From the NCBI GenBank assembly GCA_017537495.1, contig JAFYKS010000283.1, positions 1 through 10,937 of the forward strand: a stretch of 10,937 nt of DNA, read 5' to 3'. Shown piece after piece: positions 1 to 6,638 of the stretch. Under the pieces are notes generated by a model that worked only from the letters and a program-made list of their open reading frames with translations, searched no databases and was not told where the DNA came from. Position 1 is the first letter of the stretch, and every line of letters starts with the position of its first letter. This DNA comes from Bacillota bacterium. GTDB lineage: Bacteria; Bacillota; Clostridia; Peptostreptococcales; Anaerovoracaceae. The position numbers were made by a program, and so were the translations under genes.

Positions 1-1166
1 ATCCCATCGGCAGCCACCGCTGACATCATCTGATGCACCTGAACGGGTGTGACCATCAGCGCGCCCTGACCGACAGAAAAATCAGAAATATCTGCCTGAG
101 AAGTTTCTTCCGCTGCGGGCAGATTTCCGTCCGTCTCCTCTTCAAAAATCCCCATGACAGTGTTTCCAAACCCCAGCCGGTCTGCCATACCCAGGATATT
201 TTCAAGACCCAGGGTTATGTCTTCCACCTCTGTTTCCCCGATGCACAGATACTCCTGCTCCAGATCTGCAGCTCCGCTTTCCAGTGCAGCTGCCGCAAGA
301 ACCACTTTGAACAGAGCCCCGGGCGGATATTCTCCCTGAATGCATTTGTTCACCAGTTCACCGCCATCTTTGTTCAGATATGCTTCCACCTGACCGGGAT
401 TAAAATATGGAGAAGAAACCCAGGCAAGGATTTCTCCGGTTCCCGCATCAGAAACCAGGACTGCGCCTGTCAGGGCCCGCTCATACATTGCCTTCTCACA
501 CAGTTTCTGCAGATTCAGTTCCAGAGTAGTTACCAGGCCGGATGGACGAAGCTTGTTTTGCTTCAGCAGAACAGGAGCCGAAAAAGACAGAAGGTGTCCG
601 CTGCCGTCTGCCCGCAGTGACAGTCTGTTTTCCGTACTCTTCAGCCTTTTCTCGAAGGCTTTTTCCAGCCCTGCAGCTCCGGTCTGATCTGCCTCATGAA
701 GATAGCCGGTCAGATGGCATGCCGGCTGCTGACTGCTATACCGGGAAGTCAGGCACAAAACATAGGCATTGTACATTTCCTTCAGCTTCCGGCTGACGGT
801 TTCATCATACAGTTCTGTCTGCCACACAGTATACTGGCTTCGGTTTCTGTCCCCTGCCGAAATCTCGGATGCGGCAGCTGCTTCCAGAAGTGAAACTGCT
901 GTATAATCCAGTCTGTCCTTCGGCAGGAAATACCAGTATTTCTTTGCGCTTCCTGTCAAAGGCTGCAGGTTCCGGTCCAGTATCATCCCCCGGCTGTCCA
1001 GGCCTTCCACGCGTACCAGATGCTGCGCCGCTGCTGCTTCAGAAAGCGCCTCGTGGTTTATAATCTGAAAATAGAAAAACCGTCCCAGAAAGAACATCCA
1101 CAGCACAGCTGCCACAATCAAAAGCAGGCGGATTCTCTGCCTGCTGACTGAATTATCCCATTCCAT
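1..1166 (-). CDS. Penicillin-binding-protein-like protein (class B type), partial, apparently catalytically dead
   Basis: The frame reads 388 intact codons from an ATG at 1166 to the window edge, so the C-terminus is missing. A GGAGGG ribosome site lies 7 bases upstream. The protein has a short cytoplasmic N-terminus, one membrane segment (about residues 13-36), a class B pedestal domain with the SRGMILDRN motif (58-66) and HLTGYLHEADQTGAAGLE (151-168), and a transpeptidase domain from about 210 (GAVLVSDAGTGEILAWVSSP). Normal relatives cross-link peptidoglycan outside the membrane through an acylated serine. Here the active-site motif reads PPGALFK (281-287), with Ala284 in place of the serine. 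The stretch between YLCIG (306-310) and MADRLGFG (327-334) is too short to hold the usual SxN segment. The later FSVGQGALMVTPVQ (363-376) is well kept. Any KTG motif would lie beyond the window. Family membership is clear. Loss of catalysis is inferred from the missing residues, and a structural or regulatory role, or early decay, is possible. Confidence 0.88.
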   Translation of the reverse strand, partial: MEWDNSVSRQRIRLLLIVAAVLWMFFLGRFFYFQIINHEALSEAAAAQHLVRVEGLDSRGMILDRNLQPLTGSAKKYWYFLPKDRLDYTAVSLLEAAAASEISAGDRNRSQYTVWQTELYDETVSRKLKEMYNAYVLCLTSRYSSQQPACHLTGYLHEADQTGAAGLEKAFEKRLKSTENRLSLRADGSGHLLSFSAPVLLKQNKLRPSGLVTTLELNLQKLCEKAMYERALTGAVLVSDAGTGEILAWVSSPYFNPGQVEAYLNKDGGELVNKCIQGEYPPGALFKVVLAAAALESGAADLEQEYLCIGETEVEDITLGLENILGMADRLGFGNTVMGIFEEETDGNLPAAEETSQADISDFSVGQGALMVTPVQVHQMMSAVAADG

Positions 1167-1172
1167 AATAAA

Positions 1173-1204
1173 ACCCTCCGGGTTTATTATTTCCTCCGGA
1201 GGGT
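1173..1204 (-). terminator. Hairpin between cmk and the PBP-like gene, overlapping its ribosome binding site
   Basis: A 9-bp perfect inverted repeat (1173-1181 with 1196-1204, ACCCTCCGG/CCGGAGGGT) has a 14-base loop. On the minus strand the 3' arm is followed by TTTATT. It could be a weak terminator after cmk. The 3' arm also contains the GGAGGG ribosome site of the next gene, so the folded form would hide that site. An alternative fold uses the self-complementary CCTCCGGAGG at 1193-1202. Confidence 0.55.
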
Positions 1205-1218
1205 CTGTTTATGCTTTT

Positions 1219-1872
1219 TTACTGTTCGATTGGGCGGCAGATGAAATCCACCACTTCTTCAATGCTCATGGATGTACTGTCGATTTCCACCGCATCCTCT
1301 GCTTTGCGGAGAGGTGTAATGGCGCGGTTCATATCGTTATAGTCACGCTGCTGAATATCTTCCAGCACCTGTTCGAAGGTAACGTCCTGACCTTTTTCCT
1401 GAAGTTCCAGGGTTCTTCTGCGTGCACGTTCTTCTGCAGTTGCAGTGAGATAATACTTGTACTCAGCATCCGGCAGAACAACTTCACAGATATCGCGGCC
1501 ATCCATAATCACGGATTTCTTCTGTCCCATTCCGCGCTGAAGCTGAACCAGCTTGGCACGTACTGCTCCCAGAGCAGAGCATGCAGAAGCTGCCATGGAC
1601 ATTTCCGGGGTACGGATCTGATCATTTACCACTTCACCGTCCAGGATAACGTCTCCGCTGCAGAAGTCGATATCTGTGGTATCCAGCATTTTCTGCAGTT
1701 CATCGTTTTCTTCCATCGGCAGTCCGTTCCGTGTCATCTTCAGTCCAATGGCACGGTACATGGCTCCTGTGTCAATATAATCAATATTCAGACGCTTTGC
1801 GACAGCCTTGGCAATGGTAGATTTGCCGGCACCGCTTGGACCGTCAATTGCAATCTTAAAAATATCTCTCAT
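1219..1872 (-). CDS. cmk: Cytidylate kinase
   Basis: This 217-residue protein transfers phosphate from ATP to CMP or dCMP, giving CDP or dCDP for RNA, DNA and lipid precursors in the cytoplasm. It shows the P-loop GPSGAGKS (11-18), the substrate-binding IDTGAMYRA (33-41), the MDGRDI motif (about 122-127) followed by VVLPDAEYKYYLTA, and the conserved C-terminal segment RDYNDMNRAITPLRKAEDA. Length is normal for the family. The ATG at 1872 has AAGGAG six bases upstream, and the gap to the nrdR stop is 10 bases, so the two are co-transcribed and probably share the promoter at 2395-2423. The family's usual GRDIGTVV reads GRDICEVV here, a modest variation that I do not expect to affect activity. 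Confidence 0.97.
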   Translation of the reverse strand: MRDIFKIAIDGPSGAGKSTIAKAVAKRLNIDYIDTGAMYRAIGLKMTRNGLPMEENDELQKMLDTTDIDFCSGDVILDGEVVNDQIRTPEMSMAASACSALGAVRAKLVQLQRGMGQKKSVIMDGRDICEVVLPDAEYKYYLTATAEERARRRTLELQEKGQDVTFEQVLEDIQQRDYNDMNRAITPLRKAEDAVEIDSTSMSIEEVVDFICRPIEQ

Positions 1873-1882
1873 CGTCTACTCC

Positions 1883-2347
1883 TTATTTATCTTTATGTGT
1901 TCCAATCAGTTTCTCAATTTCCTTCATGAAGGTATTTACATCGGTAAACTGGCGGTATACAGAAGCGAAACGGACATAGGAAACCTCATCTACTTTTTTC
2001 AGTTCGTCCATCACCAGTTCCCCGATATAGTCACTGGCCACTTCCTTTTCCATCATGTTATTGAGATTGCGTTCAATTTCATCGACCATGCCTTCCATAA
2101 TCGCTAAAGAAACAGGACGCTTTTCGCAGGCACGGGTAATCCCTCTCAGCAGCTTGTTACGGTCAAAGGCCTCCCGCTTTCCATCTTTCTTAACTACCAT
2201 CAGAATGGTTTCTTCCACCTTTTCGTAAGTGGTGAAACGCTTGCTGCATCGGTCACAGCCACGGCGCCGGCGGATAGCATGTCCCTCCTCTGTTGGTCTT
2301 GAATCAATTACTTTCGTATCAGGATTATCACAAAACGGGCACTTCAT
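1883..2347 (-). CDS. nrdR: Transcriptional repressor NrdR
   Basis: This 154-residue protein has the NrdR layout: an N-terminal zinc ribbon with Cys3, Cys6, Cys31 and Cys34 and the basic stretch [11 protein letters not shown], then an ATP-cone domain from about residue 49 ([19 protein letters not shown]), ending with [13 protein letters not shown]. NrdR senses ATP and dATP through the cone and represses ribonucleotide reductase genes. No ribonucleotide reductase gene is in the window, so its targets lie elsewhere. The ATG at 2347 is preceded by AGGAGGT at good spacing. It is the first gene of an apparent nrdR-cmk-PBP-like unit, so two nucleotide-metabolism genes are linked to an envelope gene. 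Confidence 0.97.
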   Translation of the reverse strand: MKCPFCDNPDTKVIDSRPTEEGHAIRRRRGCDRCSKRFTTYEKVEETILMVVKKDGKREAFDRNKLLRGITRACEKRPVSLAIMEGMVDEIERNLNNMMEKEVASDYIGELVMDELKKVDEVSYVRFASVYRQFTDVNTFMKEIEKLIGTHKDK

Positions 2348-2394
2348 AACGCTACCTCCTAATTACCAGCACTACTGTTTCAGTTTACCCATAT

Positions 2395-2423
2395 ATTATA
2401 CTACATCTTGTGGCTCAGTTCAA
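2395..2423 (-). promoter_or_regulatory. Sigma-A type promoter of nrdR-cmk
   Basis: On the minus strand TTGAAC (2423-2418) is followed, after a 17-base spacer, by a perfect TATAAT (2400-2395). Transcription would start roughly 40 bases upstream of the nrdR start codon. The -35 element begins only a few bases past the stop codon of the PRC-barrel gene. Confidence 0.82.
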
Positions 2424-2429
2424 TAGTTT

Positions 2430-2672
2430 CTACATTCCCTCCACTTCCACGAGAATCACATCATCGCCAACCGTTCTCACGTTTTCCCACCGGATCACGG
2501 TGTCCGTTTCGCCCCGGCTGAAAAAGCCCATGAACCCCCGTGCCCCGGGAATCACGATACCGTCAATCACACCCTTTTCCAAATCCACCTCGATATCGCT
2601 CACGAACCCAAGACTGCGGCCATCAAAGATATTGATTACTTCTTTGTTCTTCAGTTTGTCCGTACTTATCAT
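2430..2672 (-). CDS. PRC-barrel domain protein, YlmC/YmxH family
   Basis: This 80-residue protein consists of one PRC-barrel domain. It starts MISTDKLKNKEVINIFDGRSLG and continues with VSDIEVDLEKGVIDGIVIPG and a conserved GDDVILV near the end. The family is small, cytoplasmic and common in spore-forming Bacillota, where members are often annotated as sporulation proteins. The biochemical role is not established. A purine-rich site (GGGAGGGA) precedes the ATG at 2672. It is separated from the preceding gene by a terminator and from nrdR by a promoter, so it may be expressed on its own or read through into nrdR. Confidence 0.9.
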   Translation of the reverse strand: MISTDKLKNKEVINIFDGRSLGFVSDIEVDLEKGVIDGIVIPGARGFMGFFSRGETDTVIRWENVRTVGDDVILVEVEGM

Positions 2673-2700
2673 AACTTATCCCTCCCTGTCCCTGCTACAG

Positions 2701-2706
2701 AGTATA
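2701..2706 (-). promoter_or_regulatory. Possible -10 element for the PRC-barrel gene
   Basis: TATACT on the minus strand matches the -10 consensus at five of six positions and lies about 29 bases upstream of the start codon. The -35 position would fall in the T-tract of the terminator (TTCTTT), which is a poor match, so this is a weak call. Confidence 0.3.
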
Positions 2707-2717
2707 TTCGCGGGCAT

Positions 2718-2748
2718 AAAAAAAAAGAACCGGAAGATTCCGGTTCTT
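2718..2748 (-). terminator. Intrinsic terminator of the trigger-factor-like gene
   Basis: A near-perfect inverted repeat AAGAACCGGAA/TTCCGGTTCTT (2725-2735 with 2738-2748) is followed on the minus strand by nine U residues (2726-2718). It lies about 20 bases past the stop codon of the gene at 2769-3869. Confidence 0.93.
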
Positions 2749-2768
2749 AAAACAAGCGTATATTTTTA

Positions 2769-3869
2769 CTATTTGGTCAGACGGTCATAGACAATATCCA
2801 GACACTCAGTCAGAATAAAATCTCTGTCCATTCTGTATTCATCAGCATATTCTCTGATAGTCATGCCGGAATACTCCTTAAATGCCGCATCATCAGCAAA
2901 GCCTGCCTGTGCCAGCATATCCTCCAGTTCAGCTTCGTATTCCTTCTCTGTGAGAACAACGCCTTCTTTTTCTGCCATAGCATAAATCATCAGTTCACTC
3001 TTCACAGTGGATTCCGCATACAGCTTCAGGTTTTCTTCATATTCTGCCTGATCCATACGGAAGTAGTCATCACGGAATTCATCCCAGTTGGTGTATCCGT
3101 AAGTCTGTGAAATTTCCTCATAATCTGCCTGGATTTTTTCCAGAGTATCTTCTACCTTTCCTTCCGGATAGGAGATTACTTCGGTTTCATCATAAATCTT
3201 CGCATACAGTTCATTCTTCAGATTATACAGCGCATTTTCTTCTGCTTCTGCTTCCAGTTGTTCTCTTACGGAAGCACGGTATTCATCTACAGTCTTATAA
3301 TCTGTATTTTCCTTAACGAATTCATCGGTCAGTTCCGGCATAACCTTCACAACCTTGCTCTTAACAGTTACTTCGAAAGTAACATCCTGGCCGGCCAGAT
3401 CCGGATTATTCTGATACGGATCCGGGAACTGCAGATCCAGTGTCACAGTTTCGCCAACTGCAGCACCAATCAGACCTTCCTCAAAACCATCAATATAACC
3501 GGCACTTCCCACAGGACCCAGAGAAGCATCCTCTGTGTTCATACCATCCTGAGTCGTTCCGTCTGCCAGAGTACCCTTATAGGAAACAACCAGATTGTCA
3601 CCCTTTTCAACAGTACCTTCTGTTAAGTTTTCAGACTTGGCAAACTGAGTCAAAAATTTTTCGATTTCAGCTTCCACATCAGCGTCGGTCACTTCTTCCG
3701 GAGAAGGATTTTCCAGTGCATAGGAATTATAGTCCGGCAGAGTAATGTAAGATGCAAAATCAATGCCGTCATATTCATTCGGCAGCGGTTCATCCTTGCT
3801 GCAGCCTGTCATTACAGTCAGACCCATGCAGAGAATGCAGATTAAAAAAACAGATACAAATTTCTTCAT
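2769..3869 (-). CDS. Trigger-factor-like peptidyl-prolyl isomerase, secreted lipoprotein form
   Basis: The 366-residue protein has a lipoprotein signal peptide (MKKF, hydrophobic core, VMTGC with Cys23 as the lipid-bearing residue), so it should be anchored on the outer face of the membrane. Residues 50-80 resemble the tail of the trigger factor N-domain. Residues 86-175 form an FKBP-type isomerase domain (KGDNLVVSYKGTLADG, IDGFEEGLIGAAVGE, FPDPYQNNPDLAGQDVTFEV). After the MPELTDEFV junction, residues 185-366 are helical and charged like the trigger factor/SurA chaperone arm. The ribosome-docking N-domain with its GFRxGK-type loop is absent. The likely role is folding of exported proteins, analogous to PrsA; this is inferred. 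It is a single-gene unit with its own terminator and a probable promoter at 3912-3920. Automated annotation may call it tig, but it is not the cytosolic trigger factor. Confidence 0.9.
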   Translation of the reverse strand: MKKFVSVFLICILCMGLTVMTGCSKDEPLPNEYDGIDFASYITLPDYNSYALENPSPEEVTDADVEAEIEKFLTQFAKSENLTEGTVEKGDNLVVSYKGTLADGTTQDGMNTEDASLGPVGSAGYIDGFEEGLIGAAVGETVTLDLQFPDPYQNNPDLAGQDVTFEVTVKSKVVKVMPELTDEFVKENTDYKTVDEYRASVREQLEAEAEENALYNLKNELYAKIYDETEVISYPEGKVEDTLEKIQADYEEISQTYGYTNWDEFRDDYFRMDQAEYEENLKLYAESTVKSELMIYAMAEKEGVVLTEKEYEAELEDMLAQAGFADDAAFKEYSGMTIREYADEYRMDRDFILTECLDIVYDRLTK

Positions 3870-3911
3870 GTAGTAATTCCCCTCTTTAAATAAAGCTTTT
3901 AAACTTTTATC

Positions 3912-3920
3912 ATTCTAACA
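3912..3920 (-). promoter_or_regulatory. Probable extended -10 promoter of the trigger-factor-like gene
   Basis: The minus strand reads TGTTAGAAT, an extended -10 (TGn followed by TAGAAT, five of six consensus matches), about 43 bases before the start codon. No good -35 hexamer is seen at 16-18 bases. No convincing terminator for the preceding gene is visible in this 97-base gap. Confidence 0.45.
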
Positions 3921-3966
3921 CAGTATTACGTATAATTCCATGTTTTTTTCGTGTAGATTCTGTCAG

Positions 3967-4980
3967 TTATCTCGCAGTTTTCACCTTGATTTCGCCTGCT
4001 TCAATGAGCTGGGCAATTTCATCTGCAGCTACCTTCATTTCATCGCTTACAATCTGAACCGATGTATCATTTCCATACACCAGAGATACGTGTCCGGATT
4101 TCAGATCAGAAACTGTGATTTCGCTTTCTCTCCAGATTTCCTCATCTGCATATTCCATTACCGCATCATAAATGGACATACCAAGGTCTTTCTTTACAGA
4201 ACACAGGATTATATTATCGTAGTCCGGGTTATTGATTTTCTGGTCAGTATCGATACCGACTGCATACATTTCCCTTTCGCGGGCAGCCTGGAAAACGCCG
4301 CTTGGTGCACCTGTAACCAGATTTAAAATCACATCAGCACCCTGGTCTGCAAGCCTCAGCCCATCTTCTCTGGTCGCACTCGGGTTCGCCGGATCAGCGG
4401 CAATCAGACTTCTGATTACGATATCCGGATTGGCATGCTTTGCACCCTGAGAAAAACCGGTGATATAGTCATTTACGTTCTCAGATTCTTCTTCTGCAAG
4501 AGTTCCCAGGATTCCGTTTTCAGACATCTGTGCTGCGATAAAGCCAGCCAGATACGCACCTTCATTCTGCGCATAAGTAATACTCATCATGTTCGGAAGA
4601 GATTCAATTCCTTCCGCAGGGTCATCCACCATGATGAATTTTACATCAGGATATTCCACTGCCACTTCTGAGATTTCATAACATTCCCAGCCCACAGCAA
4701 TAACCATATCAGACTCATCAGCTGCATCCATCAGCTTCTGCTTGATACCGTCACGGTGACATTCTATATAATTCACACTGATTCCAGGATTGGTCTTCAG
4801 AAGTTCTCCGCCTTCTCTGGCAGAATCATTCAAAGACTTGTCCCCAAATGCCGAAGACACTACAAGGGTAACGGCCAGGTTTTCTTCCTCCGCTGTTTCT
4901 TCACCGCTGCCTGAACCCAGATAGAAAAATATTCCTAAAATTACAGTCAGAACGAGAAGAAGAGAGATACTTTTCTTCAT
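3967..4980 (-). CDS. BMP-family (basic membrane protein) substrate-binding protein, membrane-anchored
   Basis: This 337-residue protein belongs to the BMP/PnrA-like group of periplasmic-binding-fold proteins, whose characterised members bind nucleosides for ABC import. Supporting motifs are FGDKSLNDSAREG (45-57), YPDVKFIMVDD (110-120), NEGAYLAGFIAAQM (139-152), GIDTDQ (242-247) and a SVKKDLGMSIYDA segment (261-273). The start is the ATG at 4980, with GGAGG five bases upstream. An in-frame TTG eight codons earlier sits over the ribosome site and is rejected. The N-terminus has a lysine pair and a hydrophobic stretch (about 5-22) but no lipobox cysteine, so an uncleaved anchor or ordinary signal peptidase cleavage is likely. 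No permease or ATPase of the nucleoside type lies beside it; the adjacent liv operon has its own binding protein. Ligand unknown. Confidence 0.88.
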   Translation of the reverse strand: MKKSISLLLVLTVILGIFFYLGSGSGEETAEEENLAVTLVVSSAFGDKSLNDSAREGGELLKTNPGISVNYIECHRDGIKQKLMDAADESDMVIAVGWECYEISEVAVEYPDVKFIMVDDPAEGIESLPNMMSITYAQNEGAYLAGFIAAQMSENGILGTLAEEESENVNDYITGFSQGAKHANPDIVIRSLIAADPANPSATREDGLRLADQGADVILNLVTGAPSGVFQAAREREMYAVGIDTDQKINNPDYDNIILCSVKKDLGMSIYDAVMEYADEEIWRESEITVSDLKSGHVSLVYGNDTSVQIVSDEMKVAADEIAQLIEAGEIKVKTAR

Positions 4981-4985
4981 AATTT

Positions 4986-4990
4986 CCTCC
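4986..4990 (-). promoter_or_regulatory. Ribosome binding site that sets the BMP protein start
   Basis: GGAGG on the minus strand lies five bases before the ATG at 4980. It falls inside the coding frame if the upstream TTG at 5004 were used, so it favours the ATG. Confidence 0.8.
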
Positions 4991-5021
4991 GTTATCTTTT
5001 CCAAAAAAATTTAGCGGTAAT

Positions 5022-5051
5022 ATTATACCATGTAACACAGAACCTGCGCAA
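5022..5051 (-). promoter_or_regulatory. Promoter of the BMP-family gene
   Basis: The minus strand shows TTGCGC (5051-5046), an 18-base spacer and a perfect TATAAT (5027-5022) preceded by TGG, which makes it also an extended -10. It lies about 40 bases before the ATG at 4980. Confidence 0.72.
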
Positions 5052-5091
5052 GGTTTTATTGGAATGATAACGCTGGAGGACTCTGGAAGCT

Positions 5092-5793
5092 CTATTTTCT
5101 TCCCAGATAGGCTTCCCGTATCCGTGGATCCCGGAGCAGGTCAGAAGCCCGTCCCGAAGCAGTTATAATCCCCTGCTCCAGAACATAGGCACGGTCTGCT
5201 GCAGCCAGAGCCTTGAAGGCATTCTGTTCCACCAGAAGGATGGTTTTGCCCATGGCTTTGATTTCACCGATGATTTCAAAAATGGTACTGATCAGCATGG
5301 GTGCCAGACCAAGGGAAGGCTCATCCAGCAGAATCAGTTCCGGCGAGGACATAAGTCCTCTCCCCATGGCCAGCATCTGCTGCTCTCCTCCTGATAAAGT
5401 TCCGGCAATCTGCTTTTCCCTCTCAGCCAGCCGCGGAAACAGGGCATACACCCGCTCAAGGTCTCTTTCGATTTCTTTAGCATCATTTCGCAGATATGCA
5501 CCCATCTTCAGATTTTCCAGCACTGTCAGGTTGGCGAAAATCAGACGGCCCTCCGGTACCTGGCAGATTCCTGCCTTTACAATGTTATGGGGCTGTGCCG
5601 GAAGCTGCTGTCCTTCATATTCAATTTCCCCCTGGTACCGGACCATGCCGCTGACTGCATTAAGAAGAGAGGACTTGCCGGCTCCATTGCTGCCGATAAT
5701 GGTAACAATTTCTCCCCGTTCCACATCAATATCAATTCCACGGATGGCATGAATTCCCCCGTAATACACATTCAGATTTCTTACTTTCAGCAT
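5092..5793 (-). CDS. livF: Branched-chain amino acid ABC transporter ATP-binding protein LivF
   Basis: This 233-residue ATPase is one of the two nucleotide-binding subunits of a LIV-type importer and works at the inner face of the membrane with LivG on the LivH/LivM pore. It shows Walker A GSNGAGKS (34-41), the Q-loop at Gln78, signature LSGGEQQ (133-139), Walker B LILLDEP (153-159) and a LVEQN switch region (187-191), where Gln replaces the usual H-loop histidine as is typical of LivF. The conserved GICQVPEGRLIFANLTVLENL is also typical. Length is normal. Its start overlaps the livG stop by seven bases, pointing to translational coupling. It is the last gene of the operon; no strong terminator follows. 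Confidence 0.96.
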   Translation of the reverse strand: MLKVRNLNVYYGGIHAIRGIDIDVERGEIVTIIGSNGAGKSSLLNAVSGMVRYQGEIEYEGQQLPAQPHNIVKAGICQVPEGRLIFANLTVLENLKMGAYLRNDAKEIERDLERVYALFPRLAEREKQIAGTLSGGEQQMLAMGRGLMSSPELILLDEPSLGLAPMLISTIFEIIGEIKAMGKTILLVEQNAFKALAAADRAYVLEQGIITASGRASDLLRDPRIREAYLGRK

Positions 5794-6638
5794 ATTTCCT
5801 CGTCCTCCTTCCCCAGATAAGCCTCAACTACATCTTTATTGTTCTGAATTTCAGAAGGAACGCCCTCTGCCAGAAACTGACCGAAATTCAGCACATAGAT
5901 ACGGTCGCAGAGATTCATCACCAGATCCATATGATGCTCTATAATTACGACGGTCAGATGAAACCGGTCCCGTATTTCCCGGATCAGGCCCAGCAAAGCA
6001 TGGGTTTCTTCCGGATTCATTCCTGCTGCCGGTTCATCCAGCAGCAGCAGTTTCGGCTCCAGTGCCAGGGCACGGGCAATTTCCAGTTTCCGCTGCAGAC
6101 CGTAAGGCAGGTTTGCTGCGGTCATATCCTGATATTCCCAAAGCCCCATCATTTTCAGAAGTTCTTCAGTCTTTGATGCAAGCTTCATTTCCTGCCGTAC
6201 CAGCTTTCTCCCCCACGGAAAAACAATTTTTGTTAAAGGTATATGCCGCGGCAGGAATGAAACTGCCAGGCCGTAATCAGCTGACCTGTGACAGGCTGTA
6301 AGCACATTATCATAGACAGTCAGTTTCTTAAACAGGCGTATGTTCTGAAATGTCCTGGCCACTCCGGCCTGAGCCACCTGATAGGGCTGCAGAAACAGGT
6401 TGTCTCTTTTGGCTGCCCTTGCCAGAACCGTCTTCATGAATATAATCTTTCCTTCTGTAGGTTTATAAACCGCTGTGATAAGGTTAAACAGTGTGGTCTT
6501 ACCGGCCCCGTTGGGACCGATAATTCCGAAGATTTCTCCTTCTTTGACTTCAAAACTTACATGGCTGACGGCAGTCAGTCCGCCGAAGGTTTTCGTAACA
6601 TTATCAAGCCGTAATACAACTCTTCTCAAATCCATCAT
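5787..6638 (-). CDS. livG: Branched-chain amino acid ABC transporter ATP-binding protein LivG
   Basis: This 283-residue ATPase pairs with LivF. It shows Walker A GPNGAGKT (41-48), the Q-loop segment ARTFQNIRLF (94-103), the LivG-type signature LPYGLQRKLEIARAL (177-191), Walker B LLLLDEP (197-203), the AAGMNP segment, the H-loop His235 and the LivG-type C-terminal tail (VLNFGQFLAEG). The start codon overlaps the livM stop (ATGA); two tandem ATG codons at 6638 and 6635 are possible. One oddity is residues 68-84, where relatives usually carry a short FDGxDI-type loop: this protein has MKTVLARAAKRDNLFL, longer and without the glycine. The frame is intact and all catalytic motifs are present, so it should be functional. 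Confidence 0.96.
   Translation of the reverse strand: MMDLRRVVLRLDNVTKTFGGLTAVSHVSFEVKEGEIFGIIGPNGAGKTTLFNLITAVYKPTEGKIIFMKTVLARAAKRDNLFLQPYQVAQAGVARTFQNIRLFKKLTVYDNVLTACHRSADYGLAVSFLPRHIPLTKIVFPWGRKLVRQEMKLASKTEELLKMMGLWEYQDMTAANLPYGLQRKLEIARALALEPKLLLLDEPAAGMNPEETHALLGLIREIRDRFHLTVVIIEHHMDLVMNLCDRIYVLNFGQFLAEGVPSEIQNNKDVVEAYLGKEDEEIC

Noticed and set aside
33..1063. Several open frames on the plus strand opposite the PBP-like gene
   Set aside because: They lack ribosome sites and recognisable domains, their composition is that of antisense shadows, and the minus strand frame here carries clear family motifs.
2380..2430. NrdR-box operator near the nrdR promoter
   Set aside because: The AT-rich ATATATTATA stretch is explained by the -10 element and does not form the paired ACACnATATATnGTGT-like boxes expected for NrdR.
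3940..4671. Plus-strand open frames opposite the BMP gene
   Set aside because: Rich in Cys, Phe and His with no domain or ribosome site; typical antisense shadows of the real gene.
5041..5055. AACCT/AGGTT inverted repeat after livF as an operon terminator
   Set aside because: Only a 5-bp stem, no U-tract, and it overlaps the -35 of the BMP promoter; too weak to call.
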